A stretch of DNA of 64,000 bases, taken from contig NC_059079.1 of NCBI RefSeq assembly GCF_020497125.1, positions 10,125,553-10,189,552 of the forward strand, written 5' to 3'. The stretch is from Mauremys mutica (Eukaryota; Chordata; Testudines; Geoemydidae). A program made the position numbers and the translations under genes. Shown piece after piece: positions 42,966 through 54,650 of the stretch (positions are counted from its first letter, which is position 1; each line of letters starts with the position of its first letter). The notes under the pieces are model-generated. The model saw only the letters and a program-made list of their open reading frames with translations, was not told the DNA's origin and ran no database searches.

Positions 42966-44897
42966 TCACTTTATGCCAATGTTGTGTTCTATTGGCATTC
43001 TCTTTTTTTTTTTTTTCCTTCCTGGTAATGTTAGTGTGTTAATTCTACAAAATACCGCTACTTATGTATGCTATTTCAACTGCATTTTCTATACTTTCTA
43101 ATAATCTGGTTTGACTTTTAAAATCGCCTTTAAAGCTGAATCCAAAATGCAAGGTACAGTAAATTGCTGTATGTCACATTCAAAGTAGTTCATGTAATAG
43201 TTTAGTGTAAACATTTTAGGTTTTAGGTATTGCTGTACTAAATGAAAATAATGTTTTAGCAGTGTAATGAAAACTGATAGTCAATGGGCATAGTTACACA
43301 AACCTGTAAAAAAAAATGGAATAAGTAGGTGAGATTGTAAACTAATTTTTATAAATGAATCTCTATCTTGGTGTGTTGCATTGATTTTTAGAGGATTATG
43401 GAAGTTCTGCACCTTATTAATTCTTGTTCCAAATACCACTCCATAACATTGAAGGAAGTTCAAAATGGTATAATTTAAATACTATTTGTATATCTCTTTC
43501 ATGAGTCCATCAGCAACACTCCCTTCCTGTGGCAGACCTAATTAGACAGTAGCCTTTCATGGTGGCTGAAGGGCCAGATTGGATGTCAGCAGCATATGTC
43601 AATGTAGTTGTATATGAAAATGCACTTTTAATGTGTTCATTAAGTAAAATTCAGTAGCTTCCAGTAGGTTTACAGTCCTATCATCACTAATTGTTTACAG
43701 GTGTATTCATATTTTAAATCGGCAACCAATTCAGGCATGGTGGGAGTGTGAAACAATTACTAGAAACTATCAAATTTTACTTAGTGGAATACATGCAAAA
43801 AATCCACACTTTCTTCTGGCATCTGTTACAAGCAAAATGCAGGTGAAATTTGGCAGATGGAAGAGAGGAAGCAGTCTTTGCTTTGAAACCCCACACCCCC
43901 ATCCCGGCCCTCTTTTGTTTGGTTTTAGCTAGCCACAGTCTTGAAAAGCCACAAGCCTTGTATTTTGTCCTGTTGGCCTATTGTACCCCAAGGATATGGT
44001 TCCTACAGAATCTGAGTTCAGAGGTATTGCTGAATAGGAGGTGAGTGTTTCACAACAGGAATCTAACAATGCCACATTTCTGTAAATATGGGGGAAAAAT
44101 AGATTTTGGCTCTTGGTGCAAAATTTCTTCTGTATTTCCTCTCTAAATGAGCAGAAGGCATTAACTGCTAATTGCCAAATTGTTTGTTTAGCGAAACTAG
44201 TTGTGCATCATTGAAAGTGCTGTTTGTTGGAGAAGCAAATCTAGGTGAAGTGTAGCCCAAGTTTGTGTGGTTATAGGAGCCTGAGGAGGCAAAACTGAAG
44301 ATGGATGAGAACTGTCACATTTTGGCATACTTGAATTGTAAATCTTCAAAAATGCATATAAACTAGATATGTGGGCCTTCCCCCCCCAAAAAACAAAACC
44401 TCTCTAAAATCCAGAGCAGGAACATATATTTCTGAAGTGGCTCACAACCCCCTCCTTAATCCCACCGGCATTATGAGGGTCAAGGTGAGGAGGCAGCAGG
44501 GACCATGAAGGATACCCTGAAAGACTGGAGGAGGAGGAGCAAAAGTTATTAATAAACTTTAGGGAGGGGACCCACTCTCATATTCTCTTCCTAGGCCCCC
44601 AAGTATCTTTGCTTGTCCTTGTTGGTTGTCTTGTGTGTGGTATGTGCTACACTAAAGAACATTTTCTTTTTAAGCTTTACCGATGTCTTTTCTGGTGTTT
44701 CCTTTAACAGTGATACCTTTATTTTAAAGTGGAAAAACAACGATGGATCTTTTGTAAATAATTTTTATTAAAGAAAAGGTGATGGAAATGTTTAGTGTTT
44801 CTTGACATTTAAATCTCTAGTAGTTCTCATATATATTAACTCTGTAATAGTTCCTGATTATTAGCAGAACATGATAAAAACCACTGTCAGTACTCTT

Positions 44898-45075
44898 AGG
44901 CATTGTCCACGCTAGGGGAAAAATATGTTTTCTTACCACACTTTAGCTAATGTGGCAACTAAAATGCAGTAGAATCCTAGTAAAAGACAAACTGCCTTGT
45001 CTTCACTAGGACTCTACCTCATGTTCGTTACCAATTGTAACATGGTAAGAAAACACTTTCTGGTGTGGCTGCACT
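44898..45075. mobile_element. Decayed MITE remnant
   Basis: It starts TTAGGCATTGTCCACGCTAGG (compare the Harbinger TTA|GGCCTTGTCTACACT). It is internally palindromic: TTTTCTTACCACACTTTAGC against ATGGTAAGAAAACACT. The right end has decayed. Confidence 0.55.
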
Positions 45076-47038
45076 CTTCATCTTTGACTTTATCTAGATC
45101 AGGATTTCAAGATGTGGTGTTGGCATATTAGCGAACACATTCTAAGCAATCTATTGTAGACTTGAACATATGCAAAGTTGGCTAAGTCTACCCTGAACTT
45201 GTTTAGAATGTGTTGGCTTTACACATCTTTAAATCCGAGACTAGAAAAAGCCTTAAAGTTCAGTCACAAACATAATTTCATGTTTGTTCAGCCTTCTGTG
45301 TTGATCTTTTCAGCTCATCTGTCACATCATGTTTCTAAATTGATGTTTTTGACACTTTCCAAAAGGGTTACTTTAGATTTTGGGCAGTACAGAGTTTTTT
45401 TTCCTGTGGAAATTCAAGCAATATGTAAATCTGTTCTCAGGGTAATTATGCAACATACTAACATGTTCAATTGTAAGAGAATTTATCTGCAGAAGCATTC
45501 ATTATGCTAAAAAACAAAAAACAAAAAAATCTGAAAATACTACTTTAGTTTTAAATCCTAGTTAGGAATTTCTAAGATAATCATTCTGGGCTCTGTAGCT
45601 CCCTCTTGGGGGACTGTATCCGCCCAAATAATGGGGCAATCCTTACTTCCTGGAAACAAATGTGGTTGGGTTGCATTTTCTGGTGTTTCCTGTGCACTTA
45701 GGTCAAAATCAACTTTCAGAGACAATGGAGTAATTCCATTCTCAGATAGTTTGTATGGATGTACACAGATGTAAATCAGTGAAGAATTTGATTAAAAATT
45801 ACTGTTTAAATATAAAAATTAAGAACTTTGAATTTTTTTCAAATTAGACTATTTACTTTGAGTTGTTGCTAAAAACAAAACAAAAAAACCCCCTGAACCC
45901 TAACTATTGCTGATCTTAGTTTTTGTAACTATTGTGCAAAACATGATATTGATTAAAAATATGAACTTCGTGATAAGTTGCCTTTTCTATTATATGTATT
46001 TTAATGACTGAGAGGCCATTCTCAGTTAGCTGCACACCTTTCCTTAGGTGCAGTTCAGGGGGATGAAGCAATTAAACTAGATGATGGTGGTAGTCTATAT
46101 GCACTATATTTAAATACTGTGTACTTTAGGGACCCCATATGCAGAATTCCAACGGGTGCTACCAGTGGCACACAGAATTCACTCTCCATGTATTGCCAAA
46201 TGGCTGAAATGTACATCTTCAGATTTCTGCAAAAAAAAAAAAAAGTTTCCTTTGGGAAGGGCTAAGATTGGAAAGCTTTTGTTCTAAAGATTGCTATTTG
46301 GAAAAGTCAGGAGTCTGAAAACCAGGGCTTAGAACATAATACAACCTTGCTTTAGATATGTCTGTTGCTTACACAAACAACTGAGTATGTCTGGTAACAG
46401 CATAGACAAGCTTATTTGTTTATGACTTACAAGGGTAAGTCTTTGCTTTACAATTAACTCCAGTTTTTACCTGACTCTTCACCCAATTCTCCCAACCCCA
46501 ACCATCTGCACAGAAAACCCTTGGACCTGGGGTTGGAGGTGCCTTAAAGCTGGGCTAGCTTACTAGTTTTTGCTCTAACTTGGTCTGGAACCCGCCCACT
46601 TTGCAGTGAGGGCACAGGCAAAAATCAGTGGGGCCGATAGTCCCTTTCCACAATTCTCCCCAAAGGATGGACAAGTTCTTCCATAACTGACTGGAAAAAA
46701 ATCCTAGAGAGTCTCAGCAGAAAGAACTGTGGGATATTTCCCTTTCCTCTCCTCTCCCCTGCAACACATACGCACACACATGGGCAAGTGCAGAAACGGT
46801 GATGACATAGTAATGTGGATATGGTTTTGTTGTGGGGCTGCTCACCCCTGGGCTGGGCTAAGCTGGGCTCTCTACCAATCATACAGGTTAACTCTGCAAT
46901 TAAAACATACCCCAAGCAGTCAGTTATTGTCTTTCTCCCATATTCTCTCTCTCTCTCTAACCCCCACCTCCTTACACATATCCACTCTGAGTCTTCAACA
47001 CTAACAGATCTGTGGACTCCCTTCGTCTTCCTCACTTA

Positions 47039-47418
47039 GAGGCTTGTCTACATACAGGTTTGCACTGAAATAACTGAACTTGTTTTAATGAACATTTTTT
47101 GTTTTATTGCAAATCTGCATGGATGTTCTTATTTTGAAAAGTGTCTCACTTCTATTTTTCTCAGTAGTGAACTACTTGCTGTGTGTCCTAGTGTGGACGT
47201 AGCTTATATTGGCAAAACTTACTGCACTTTTGTCAGTATAGCTTATTACAGCCCCACCAAACAAAATAATTTCTAACTGGCAAAAGTGCACTTTTGCCCA
47301 TGTACCTGTCTACATCGGGGCTTTTGCTGGCACAGTTGTGAATTAAGCAATTACACTTTTTCATATTCCTGACTGACATACCTGAGCTGGTAAAAGTTTG
47401 AAGTGTAGACCAGGCCTG
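47039..47418. mobile_element. Harbinger-like MITE, composite or decayed
   Basis: After TTA it starts GAGGCTTGTCTACATACAGG and finishes GAAGTGTAGACCAGGCC. An internal inverted piece (GCACTTTTGTCAGTAT.../GGCAAAAGTGCACTTTTGCC) suggests one element nested in another. Non-coding. Confidence 0.6.
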
Positions 47419-48206
47419 GGGCATACTTAGCAGCTGAGTATTATACTGAAGTCTAGCTTTCTACACAGTATTTCAGCTTTCCCTGATGAAATCAACAGTG
47501 ACCCTATACATACAGGTTATTTCAATTTTGAAATTGATCAAAGCATAATTTTTAATCTTTAAAAGTTGTATGTTATCAAAAATGCCAGAAATTAGACTGA
47601 TTCTGTACTACATCCGTTACTTTTGACCTGCACAAAATGCAGCTGAATGGAAGGATAGCTTTACAGTATCTGTTCACTGTTAGGATGTTTCTGGAAGATA
47701 CTTGTGCACTCTCACTGCATGAAAAGTCTTACCTTACTGCTGGTTCTTATAAATTCTGATTGAGCTGCATCTTAAATTATATCCTACTTCCTTGTCACTA
47801 CATTTGCATGTAAGTCCATTAGCCTGAAAATAACTATATCATGTTTGTGAAAAAATCAGTCTCCATGTAGTGAAAATATTATTTTGGGTGGTTATACAAC
47901 TTGCATTTTTCTTAGTGAAAGAACATTGCTGCATATTAAAGCAGCAATATGTATAAAATACAAACAGCAGCAAAAATTGACAAGGAACAAACAGGATTAA
48001 CCAGCTCATAAGTAATTAAACATCTCCAAAAAGAATCGAGTGTTCAAAATTCTATTTAATTCTCTCTAGGAAGAGATCATTGTGGTATCTGGATTGTGGG
48101 TATATATTTCTGCTATGTTTCACGAGGAGGAGCTCCATTTCACTGATTGTGCAACTTAAAGGTGGCTTTCTTAATAGAAGAACATTTTGGCAAGGTGTGG
48201 TACTAT

Positions 48207-48805
48207 TGTCGGGGACTCGAACCCCAACAGCGAAGTTCGTTGTCTGACCGCAGAGAGACAGGCAACACCAGCAAGGTCCGATCAAAAGTTCTTTATTGAC
48301 AAGTGCACGTGTCAGTAAAAGAACAGCTCGTATCCGAAGAGAACCAGCCAGCTCTTTACAGCTTAGTATTAGCTTATATAGACAGTTTTATTACGTCATA
48401 GATCATTCACTAGAACAATCCACCCCCTTTGTCTAACAACTAGAAATTAGACACCTTTTAATATATACGCATGCCTAGTCTCTACAATATTGAATTGTTA
48501 ATATCTCAACAAGCGTCAAAGGTTAGGAATGCGAGGGAGTTAAAACACACCGAACACTAAACCAAGGTGTAAGTCAGAACTGTGAGATGCTTGTATGTCT
48601 TATCAGTTCCTCAGACAGTTTGTTTCTCAATATAACACAGCTGGTCCCAGCCCCTTCACTGATCTCACTGTTTTCCCAGGACTTTGTGAGACAATGCTGT
48701 TTCTCAGTATTTTCCACTCTGAGATTACCCAGAAACCTCTAGATGCTTGACTTCAGTCAGATTGGCACAACTGGTTTTGTGCTACATCTTTATTCAGGCC
48801 TAACA
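48207..48805 (-). mobile_element. Solo LTR of a retrovirus-like element, TSD CTAT
   Basis: 599 bp. On the minus strand it runs TGTTAGGCCTG...CGAGTCCCCGACA (TG...CA) and is flanked by CTAT on both sides. In transcription order it has a TATA box (GTCTATATAAGC near 48370), then AATAAAGAACTTTTGATC near 48290 as polyadenylation signal, then a U5-like tail. No gag, pol or env sequence adjoins, so internal recombination probably left the solo LTR. It is antisense to OSBPL9 in intron 1. Confidence 0.82.
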
Positions 48806-49445
48806 CTATCCAGATATCAACACTTCTTAATATGTTGTGAGGCATGAGGCTAAAGACCCAATGTTCTTTTTCTTAAACTATACAAGAGATTTAAGTTTTT
48901 TATTATAAATTATTTGAGTCATTGCTCTTATAAAAATCTTTGATTGGAGTGGGGAGAGAATGAACAACTAGGTTTGCAAGAGTGGGACTTTAATGAAAGA
49001 GAGAGTGAGCCACATTCAATTGACTACTACTGGAGGGAGATACTATAGTGATGAATGTGGTATAACATACTGCATAGAACAGACTAGAAATTAATTGGTT
49101 AATATTAAGTTACATTTTTATTAATACATTTAGTGAAAAAAGCCATCACTTATAACGTTAGAGCAGACACTAAAGGGACATGACCAACTTGAAATACTTC
49201 TATTTTTCATAAATTGCTGCTTCTGTGCCTGGTCCTGAGTGTCTCTGCTGATTTTTGGGAAATGTGATTGTAAAACCATAAAACACTTGTCTTTCTACAC
49301 AAACAAGAGAGTATCTGCGGTCATGACCCTGCAAAGTTAAAGTTAACTACTTGCGTAAGTGTTAAGTCCCTCTTCTGCAAATAGATGTGCTACTTTGGAC
49401 CCCTCTAACGAGAGTCCTGGTGAAATGAGTGAGGCTCCTTTATAG

Positions 49446-50130
49446 CAGTGATCACCAACCTGTAGATCGTGATCAACTGGTTGATCCTGGAGACTCTCCC
49501 AGTCGATTGCGATGTCCAAGGGTGTAGTGGGGCTGCTGCTAAGCCTGGCTCCCTGCCGGCCCCATGCTGCTCCTGCCTGCAAACACCACTCCCGCAGATC
49601 CCATTGGCCAGGAATGGAATTGTAGCCAATGGGAGTTGTGGGGGCAGTGCCTGCAGAGAGGGTCAGTGTGCGGAGCCACATGCTCTCCCCTACGGGGGCC
49701 ACAAGGTTGTGTTGACCTCTTCTGGGAGCAGCGGAGGGCTGGAGCAGGCAGGGAGCCTGCCTTAGCCCCACTGTGCTGCTGTCCGAGATAATGCTGCTTG
49801 GCGGGAGCCTGCACCCCAGCCCAGAGCCCCCTCCTGGAGCTAACACCCTGAACCCCCTCCTGTACCCTAATCCCCAGCCCTGACCCCCCTCCTGCACCCA
49901 AACTCCCTCCCAGAGCTTGCACTCCTCACAACCTCCTCTGCCCCAGGCTCAGCCTGGAGCCCCTCCCACACTCTGAACCCCTTGACCCCAGCCCAGAGCC
50001 TGCTCCCGAACCCTAACCCCCTGCCCCAGCCTGGGGAAAGTGAGTGAGGGTGGGGGAGAGTGAGTGATGGGGGTGGTGGTGGAAGGAGTCAGGAGGGGGT
50101 GGCTTTGGGGAAGGGGGGGGGCTCTGTTAA
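49446..50130. mobile_element. hAT-like GC-rich repeat, left end only
   Basis: It starts CAGTGATCACCAACCTGTAGATCGTGATCAACTGG, a hAT-style terminus. A long C-rich body (GCACCCAAACTCCCTCCCAGAGC type units) follows, ending in GTGAGTGAGGGTGGGGGAGAG, a phrase also near 27275. The right terminus was not found. The open frames in it are incidental. Confidence 0.6.
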
Positions 50131-50395
50131 TTATCTTTCCACCTGAATTCCCCATATAAATGCTCCTTGAGCTGTGACAGGAGTGCACAGGTCCCTTTTC
50201 TAGATAGGGATACTAAGGAATAAAGCTTCAATAACTTGGCTGGGAGGCAGGGTAGCCTAGTAGGTAGACATGAAAGCAAGTGATGTGGGCCCTGGTCAGG
50301 AGCCTGACACTCAGGTTGCTCTCACTTGATTACTGATATTTGGAGCGAAGGTAGACTTTGCTGCATGTGTACCGTGGCTATTTAGGGAGCTTATT

Positions 50396-50730
50396 TAGGG
50401 CTTCTCTACGTGGAAAATTTATACCACCATTAGCTAAGGTCAGGGGGTTGGACTAGATGACCTCCTGAGGTCCCTTCCAACCCTGAGATTCTATGATTCT
50501 AAGCTGTGAATTAAAGAGCTATGGTTATGTATAATTGCTTATGTGGACATTCTTATTCCACGATAAGATGGCCCTATTCCAGTTTAGCTTATGTCACTTC
50601 AGAAGCAGTTTGAGCTCAGTCAAAAAGCCGTTCTTGTTTCAGAAAAAGTGCCCACAGGGGGTTATGCTGGTATAACTATTGTGGTTTAACTACGATGGTG
50701 TAAGTTTTCTAGGTAGACAGGCTGTACAAA
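50396..50730. mobile_element. MITE remnant split by a CR1 tail
   Basis: The outer element starts TTAGGGCTTCTCTACGTGG and ends near TTTCTAGGTAGACAGGC. Within it, 50438-50501 (GTCAGGGGGTTGGACTAGATGACC ... GATTCTATGATTCT) is a plus-strand CR1 3' end with ATTCTATG terminal repeats, flanked by CTAAG on both sides. Confidence 0.7.
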
Positions 50731-51234
50731 AATAAAGGCTTATCTTCAAAGGTGAGGCTTTTTATGATGATAGGTGGAGTGTCATTTGTGAGACTGTTGG
50801 GAGTGGAAGGACCATGTTATGGAGTCATTATTCTGCCATTTTCCATATCCTCCTGCCCAGTTCGACTTGTCTGCTCCTCTCCACTTGGTTTTCTAGATGG
50901 TTGTGTGGAGCCTTTAGTCTTTTTCTTCAAGAAGTTTTATATGTGGTTTGATGTGCACTTTGACTCTCTATTGTGTGACACCTTTAGAAGAGCTACTGTC
51001 CCAGGCCAGGACGTTACCTCCTACCATACATAACGCCAGAAAACAGTTGTGTGTTATGGCTTCTTTCTTCCTGTGCTATATGGAGTATAACCTCTGTCAT
51101 AGCGGTAGTTTTACTTCATCAGTTCATAAAACTTTACTCCAAAATGCTTTACTTCTTTCCAAATTGTCTTGAATAATTTTTTATGTGAATTCTTAGTAAG
51201 TTAGTTAATCCAATTAATCTATTCTCTCTTTCAG

Positions 51235-51285
51235 TCAAAGGACAAAATGATGAGAGGATCACGAAGAGGGTGTGTTCGACTCAGA
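51235..51285 (+). CDS. OSBPL9: OSBPL9 coding exon 2
   Basis: Acceptor TTTCAG|TCA and donor AGA|GTAAGT are strong. The 51 bp encode SKDKMMRGSRRGCVRLR in phase 0 at both ends and join directly to exon 1 (...SYYT|SKDK). This is the PH-domain loop and beta strand 4 of ORP9. A mini-exon of 17 codons, it is easily missed by gene finders. Confidence 0.96.
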
Positions 51286-51339
51286 GTAAGTGTTTTCTCT
51301 TATGTTTCTTAACACCTTACAATGTGAGTAATGTGGTTT

Positions 51340-51556
51340 TACTGGATAGGGCTCTGGACTGGGGACTTGAGAGACCTAGGTTCCATTCCTCACATTGTCA
51401 CAGGGCTGCTGGTTCACCTGGGGCAAGTCACTTGACGACCCCCCCCCCGCTCAGTTTCCTTATATGTAAAACAGGCATAACAATACTTAACTCCTTCATC
51501 AAATTCTCTGAGATCTGTGTATAAAGAGCTGTATAAGAACTAGACATTATTGTGAT
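51340..51556 (+). mobile_element. tRNA-derived SINE (turtle CORE/Cry-type)
   Basis: A tRNA-like head GGATAGGGCTCTGGACTGGGGACTTGAGAGACCTAGGTTCCATTCC contains a B-box-like GGTTCCATTCC. It is followed by the conserved body GGGGCAAGTCACTTGACGACC...CTCAGTTTCCTTATATGTAAAACAGG and the tail GAGATCTGTGTATAAAGAGCTGTATAAGAACTAGACATTATT. The layout matches tRNA-Lys-type SINEs common in turtles. It starts 55 bp after OSBPL9 exon 2. Confidence 0.82.
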
Positions 51557-51581
51557 CCTACTGACCCATGTACACTGAGAG

Positions 51582-51672
51582 AGTCACTTCCGAAGAAGTG
51601 AGCTTTAGCTCACGAAAGCTCATGCTAAAATAAATTTGTTAGTCTTTAAGGTGCCACAAGTACTCCTGTTTT
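51582..51672 (+). mobile_element. Interspersed repeat with hammerhead-like hairpin
   Basis: The core at 51590-51626 reads CCGAAGA, a perfect 6-bp hairpin GTGAGC-TTTA-GCTCAC (598-613), GAAA (614-617), then GC-TCAT-GC. Body: AAAATAAATTTGTTAGTC, TTTAAGGTGCCACAAGTACTCCTG. The order CNGANGA, stem, GAAA, short stem matches a hammerhead ribozyme, except that C replaces the invariant U at the second core position. Probably part of a Penelope-like or related retroelement (inference). Confidence 0.65.
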
Positions 51673-51956
51673 TTTTACTTCTTAGATAGATTGAGAGAGC
51701 AAGCTTAGGCCCAAAATGTCTGCTGATCGCTCACACTATCTACCTAAAAATGATTTTCTTCTGTCACTCTGATCTTACATGACTTATTCTCTGAAAAGCC
51801 ATTTATGCCCATCTTCTGTCTTTCTCAGTGGTGGTGGGGGTGAGTTGTAAATTTATCAGGTTATGTCTATGCTTATGGCAGCATGTAAAGTAAGTACACT
51901 GCATGCCTCTGTGAGTGGGGTGAAAGAGGGGGACTCTGCTGGGCCACCCTGCCTGT

Positions 51957-52331
51957 GGTCAGTCTGTGGCGTCAGCCCCACCTAGCAGTTATGGGAGTAG
52001 GGGAATCCAGCTCCTCCCACTCCCCTGGATTCTAACCCAGGGCCCCTCTGTAAGGAAGGCACCCACTATCTGTAGTCCAGCTAACACTCTCTTCCGGGCC
52101 TCTTCCTGCCACTCTGTACCACCTCAGGGTGCATTGTTACTTGCGGTTGTTCTTAGTCATCCAGCTCATGAGCCTCAGCAGGCTAGGGAGTCTTAACGTT
52201 GTGCAGCAGTTCACTCCTGGGGATACCTGTTTGCAATAGTTCCTCTTTAGCCATGAATACAGGACTGTCTCTCTGCCCACCACCCTGCTGTGCTGAAGAG
52301 ACTCTTAAATCTCTCCTGCAACTGGAGCATG
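51957..52331 (-). repeat. 3' LTR of the Gmr1-like element (partial)
   Basis: It aligns with 56455-56860. Shared phrases are GGTCAG(AG)TCTGTGG, CTGTAAGGAAGG, GCCTCTTCCT(G/A)CCACT(C/T)TGT, GAGCCTCAGCAG(G/A)CTAGGGAGTC, and CATGCTGTGCTGAA-like near the end. It lacks the TGTGATGAGG start seen in the other LTR, so it is truncated. Confidence 0.75.
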
Positions 52332-52690
52332 TCCATTGGGCATTCTGGGGTTTGTTCCCTAGCTTATGGGCTGTCTGGAAGGCGTAAGATAATGAGGCCA
52401 AATATCGCCTCATAATCTGCGGGTTTGGTGTCTTTCATGGTATTTATCCAGTGGAGGGGTGCACGATCAATTATCAGGAGGAAGGGATTGCCCGGTAGGT
52501 AATACCACAATGCTTCTATGGCCCATTTCACCGCCAAGGTCTCTTTTTCTATGGTTGAGTAGGCCCTCTCGTGGGAATAGTTTCTGGTCTTGGGATAGCG
52601 GTGACTATAGCCCCACATCTGAAATGCCTGTGTAGAGTATGAACAATCACGTGAAGTCCGTGTGGAAGAGGACCAGTTCACTGCTCAGGC
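52329..52690 (-). pseudogene. Gmr1-like RNase H domain remnant
   Basis: Reads ERAYSTIEKETLAVKWAIEAL and YYLPGNPFLLIIDRAPLHWINTMKDT, the Ty3/gypsy RNase H core (YSTIEKE...D.APL.W). A frameshift then leads to QIMRRYL...YAFQTAHKLGNKPQNAQWT. RNase H would remove the RNA strand during element replication. Inactive through frame loss. Confidence 0.88.
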
Positions 52691-53440
52691 GGTCTTTCAA
52701 GATTCTGTAGGCTTTGTTACAGACCTCAGACCAGGTGATCATCTTGGGGATAGTTCTTCACTAAGTGAGTGAGAAGTGCAGCTATTGTGATGAAATGGGG
52801 TATGAACGGCTTATAGTAGCCAGCCAGACCCCAAAATCATCTAACTTGTTTCTTTGTCGATGGCACAGGGCAATCAGTCAAGGCCTGGACCTTCCCAATT
52901 AAAGGCCTAAGTTTGCCCCTTCTAATTGTGTATTCCAGACACATCACCTCATGAAACCCCAATCAGCATTTGGCTGGGTTTGTGGTGAGGCCAGCTTCTT
53001 TAAGGCCCCCTAGGACTACCAATATATGCTTGGTGTTTCTTCTAATCACAACTGTATAGGTGTAAATCATCTGTATAGGCTGCCTCATACTGGCTGTGTG
53101 GTTGCAGGACTGTGTCTGTCAACTGTTAGAAGGTGGCTGCGGTCTTGTGAAGGTTGAAGGGAATAGTTTTGAAATGGTACAGGCTGAAGGATGTTTTCTC
53201 TTGAGATGCCTTGGTCAGATCTAAAGTGGAGATGTACTTCATAGCCTCCAATCAGTCAACAGTATGAATATGCGTCAAATGTGAATATTGCATTCACCTT
53301 CCTAAAGTTGTTGCAAAACCGAGTTGTCCCATCTCTCGTGAGTAGCAGGACATTGGGTCCCCACCATCCGTGGGATTCTTCTACCATCCCGAGGTCCAAC
53401 ATTGCCCGCAGCTCCTAATGGATAGCATCCTGAATCTTTC
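52691..53440 (-). pseudogene. Gmr1-like reverse transcriptase remnant
   Basis: Starts ELRAMLDLGMVEESHGWWGPNVLL, TRDGTTRFCNNFRKVNAIFTFDAY (fingers region). It then passes through several stops to AGLTTNPAKC, and KKQVR-FWGLAGYYKPFIPHF near 52800. The YxDD catalytic box is not intact. Follows the integrase in transcription order. Confidence 0.85.
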
Positions 53441-53956
53441 TGGACAGGGGATGATGACTCTCACAGACCTTGTGCTCTGTTGTGAGGTTGACAAACAGAT
53501 GGGTTCATCTGGGTCGTGACTAGAACATGGAAGGTAAAGATTGGACCATCTGCAACGTCTGAGTCCATTAGGACAGCTGAAGCCCTTCCCCCAAGGGAAT
53601 TGTGTCTGGCCCTGGGATAATGGTGAATGGGGGATCAGCTCTGGATTGGGGGTAATGTGTTTTATGAATAAGCTCTTACGGTCTTATCAGGCCTTCAGAA
53701 GACTTGTATGATAAACCAGGGTCTCTTTGTTCTTCCCAGGTTGTTGGATCTCATAATCCACTGCTCCTACCTGGTGTACCACCTTGAAGGGTGCTTGGCA
53801 TTAACTCCTATTCCAAGCTGGGCAGCAACAGCAATACCTTGTCTTCGGGTTGGAATTTGTATGGATGGGTGCCCCTATTTTTGACAATCTTGGGCCTATA
53901 AGGGGCAAAAGTCCATAGTGTGTTCAGCTTCGCTCAGAGCTGGAGAATAGGCTTTA

Positions 53957-54650
53957 TTAGTGCAGTGACTCTGAGAGGAGCAAGATCCCAGGTTTCCCAA
54001 CTAGTTGTAGAATCCCCTGGGGTTGTCTCCCATATAACAACCGGAAGGGTGAGAACCCCGTAGATGCTTGTGAAACTTTGCACACTGCAAATAGCAGGGG
54101 CAATAACAAATGATCCCTGTGGTGAGGGTCTTCAGCCACAAACTTTATCATCCCTTTCAGGGTCCCGTTGAAGTGCTTGATTAGCCCATCTGTTTGGGGG
54201 TAATAGACAGATGTCCTAGAGATTTGATTTTCAGTAGCTCACATATGTTTTCATCAATTGTGACATGAAGTTCAGCTCCTGGTCTGTTTCTTTGGGGATC
54301 TCCATCCTCACAAAGACCATCATGAGTTCCATAACTGTGGTCACTGCATTGGTTGTGCGAAGCGGAATGGTCTCTGAGAACCACATGCCATAATCCATGG
54401 TCAACAGTATGTGCTGTTATCCCTTCATGCTCTTCTCTAGTAGTCCAGTCAAATGCTGATTCTCTCAAAGGGGGTGTCTGTTACTGGCATCAGTATCAGG
54501 GTGGGCCTAGGAGTGCTCTTGGGTCCTGTCAACTGACATTCTAGGCAGGACAAATAGTAAATTACCCCTCATCTCTTTGTAGATGCCTGGCCAATAGAAT
54601 AGGCTGGTAATTCTTTCAAGGGTTTTCTCCTTGATGCATGGTACCAAGTG
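53957..54650 (-). pseudogene. Gmr1-like integrase remnant
   Basis: From high to low coordinates: FYWPGIYKEMRG and a degraded HHCC zinc-binding part; a core with DRPG..E and LLKIKSLGHLSITPKQMG (54181-54280); and the C-terminal piece MIKFVAEDP.. LLPLLFAVCKVSQASTGFSPFRLLYGRQPQG (53957-54151). Motifs such as ASTGFSPFxLLYGRxP are diagnostic for gypsy-group integrases. Three frames are needed. Confidence 0.88.

Larger units (their letters stand above)
41720..51234 (+). other. OSBPL9: OSBPL9 intron 1
   Basis: A 9.5-kb intron with GT...AG ends (GTGAGG; TCTCTCTTTCAG). It holds a Gmr1 fragment (42885-42965), MITE remnants, a solo LTR (48207-48805), a hAT-like GC-rich block (49446-50130) and a CR1 tail inside a MITE (50396-50730). 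I see no further exon. 42966-44890, 45080-47030 and 47420-48200 contain nothing recognisable beyond A- and T-runs. Confidence 0.85.

Noticed and set aside
49446..50130. Complete hAT element with matching right end
   Set aside because: The left terminus is convincing but no inverted partner or copy of the CCTTTATAG flank was found, so only a partial element is claimed.
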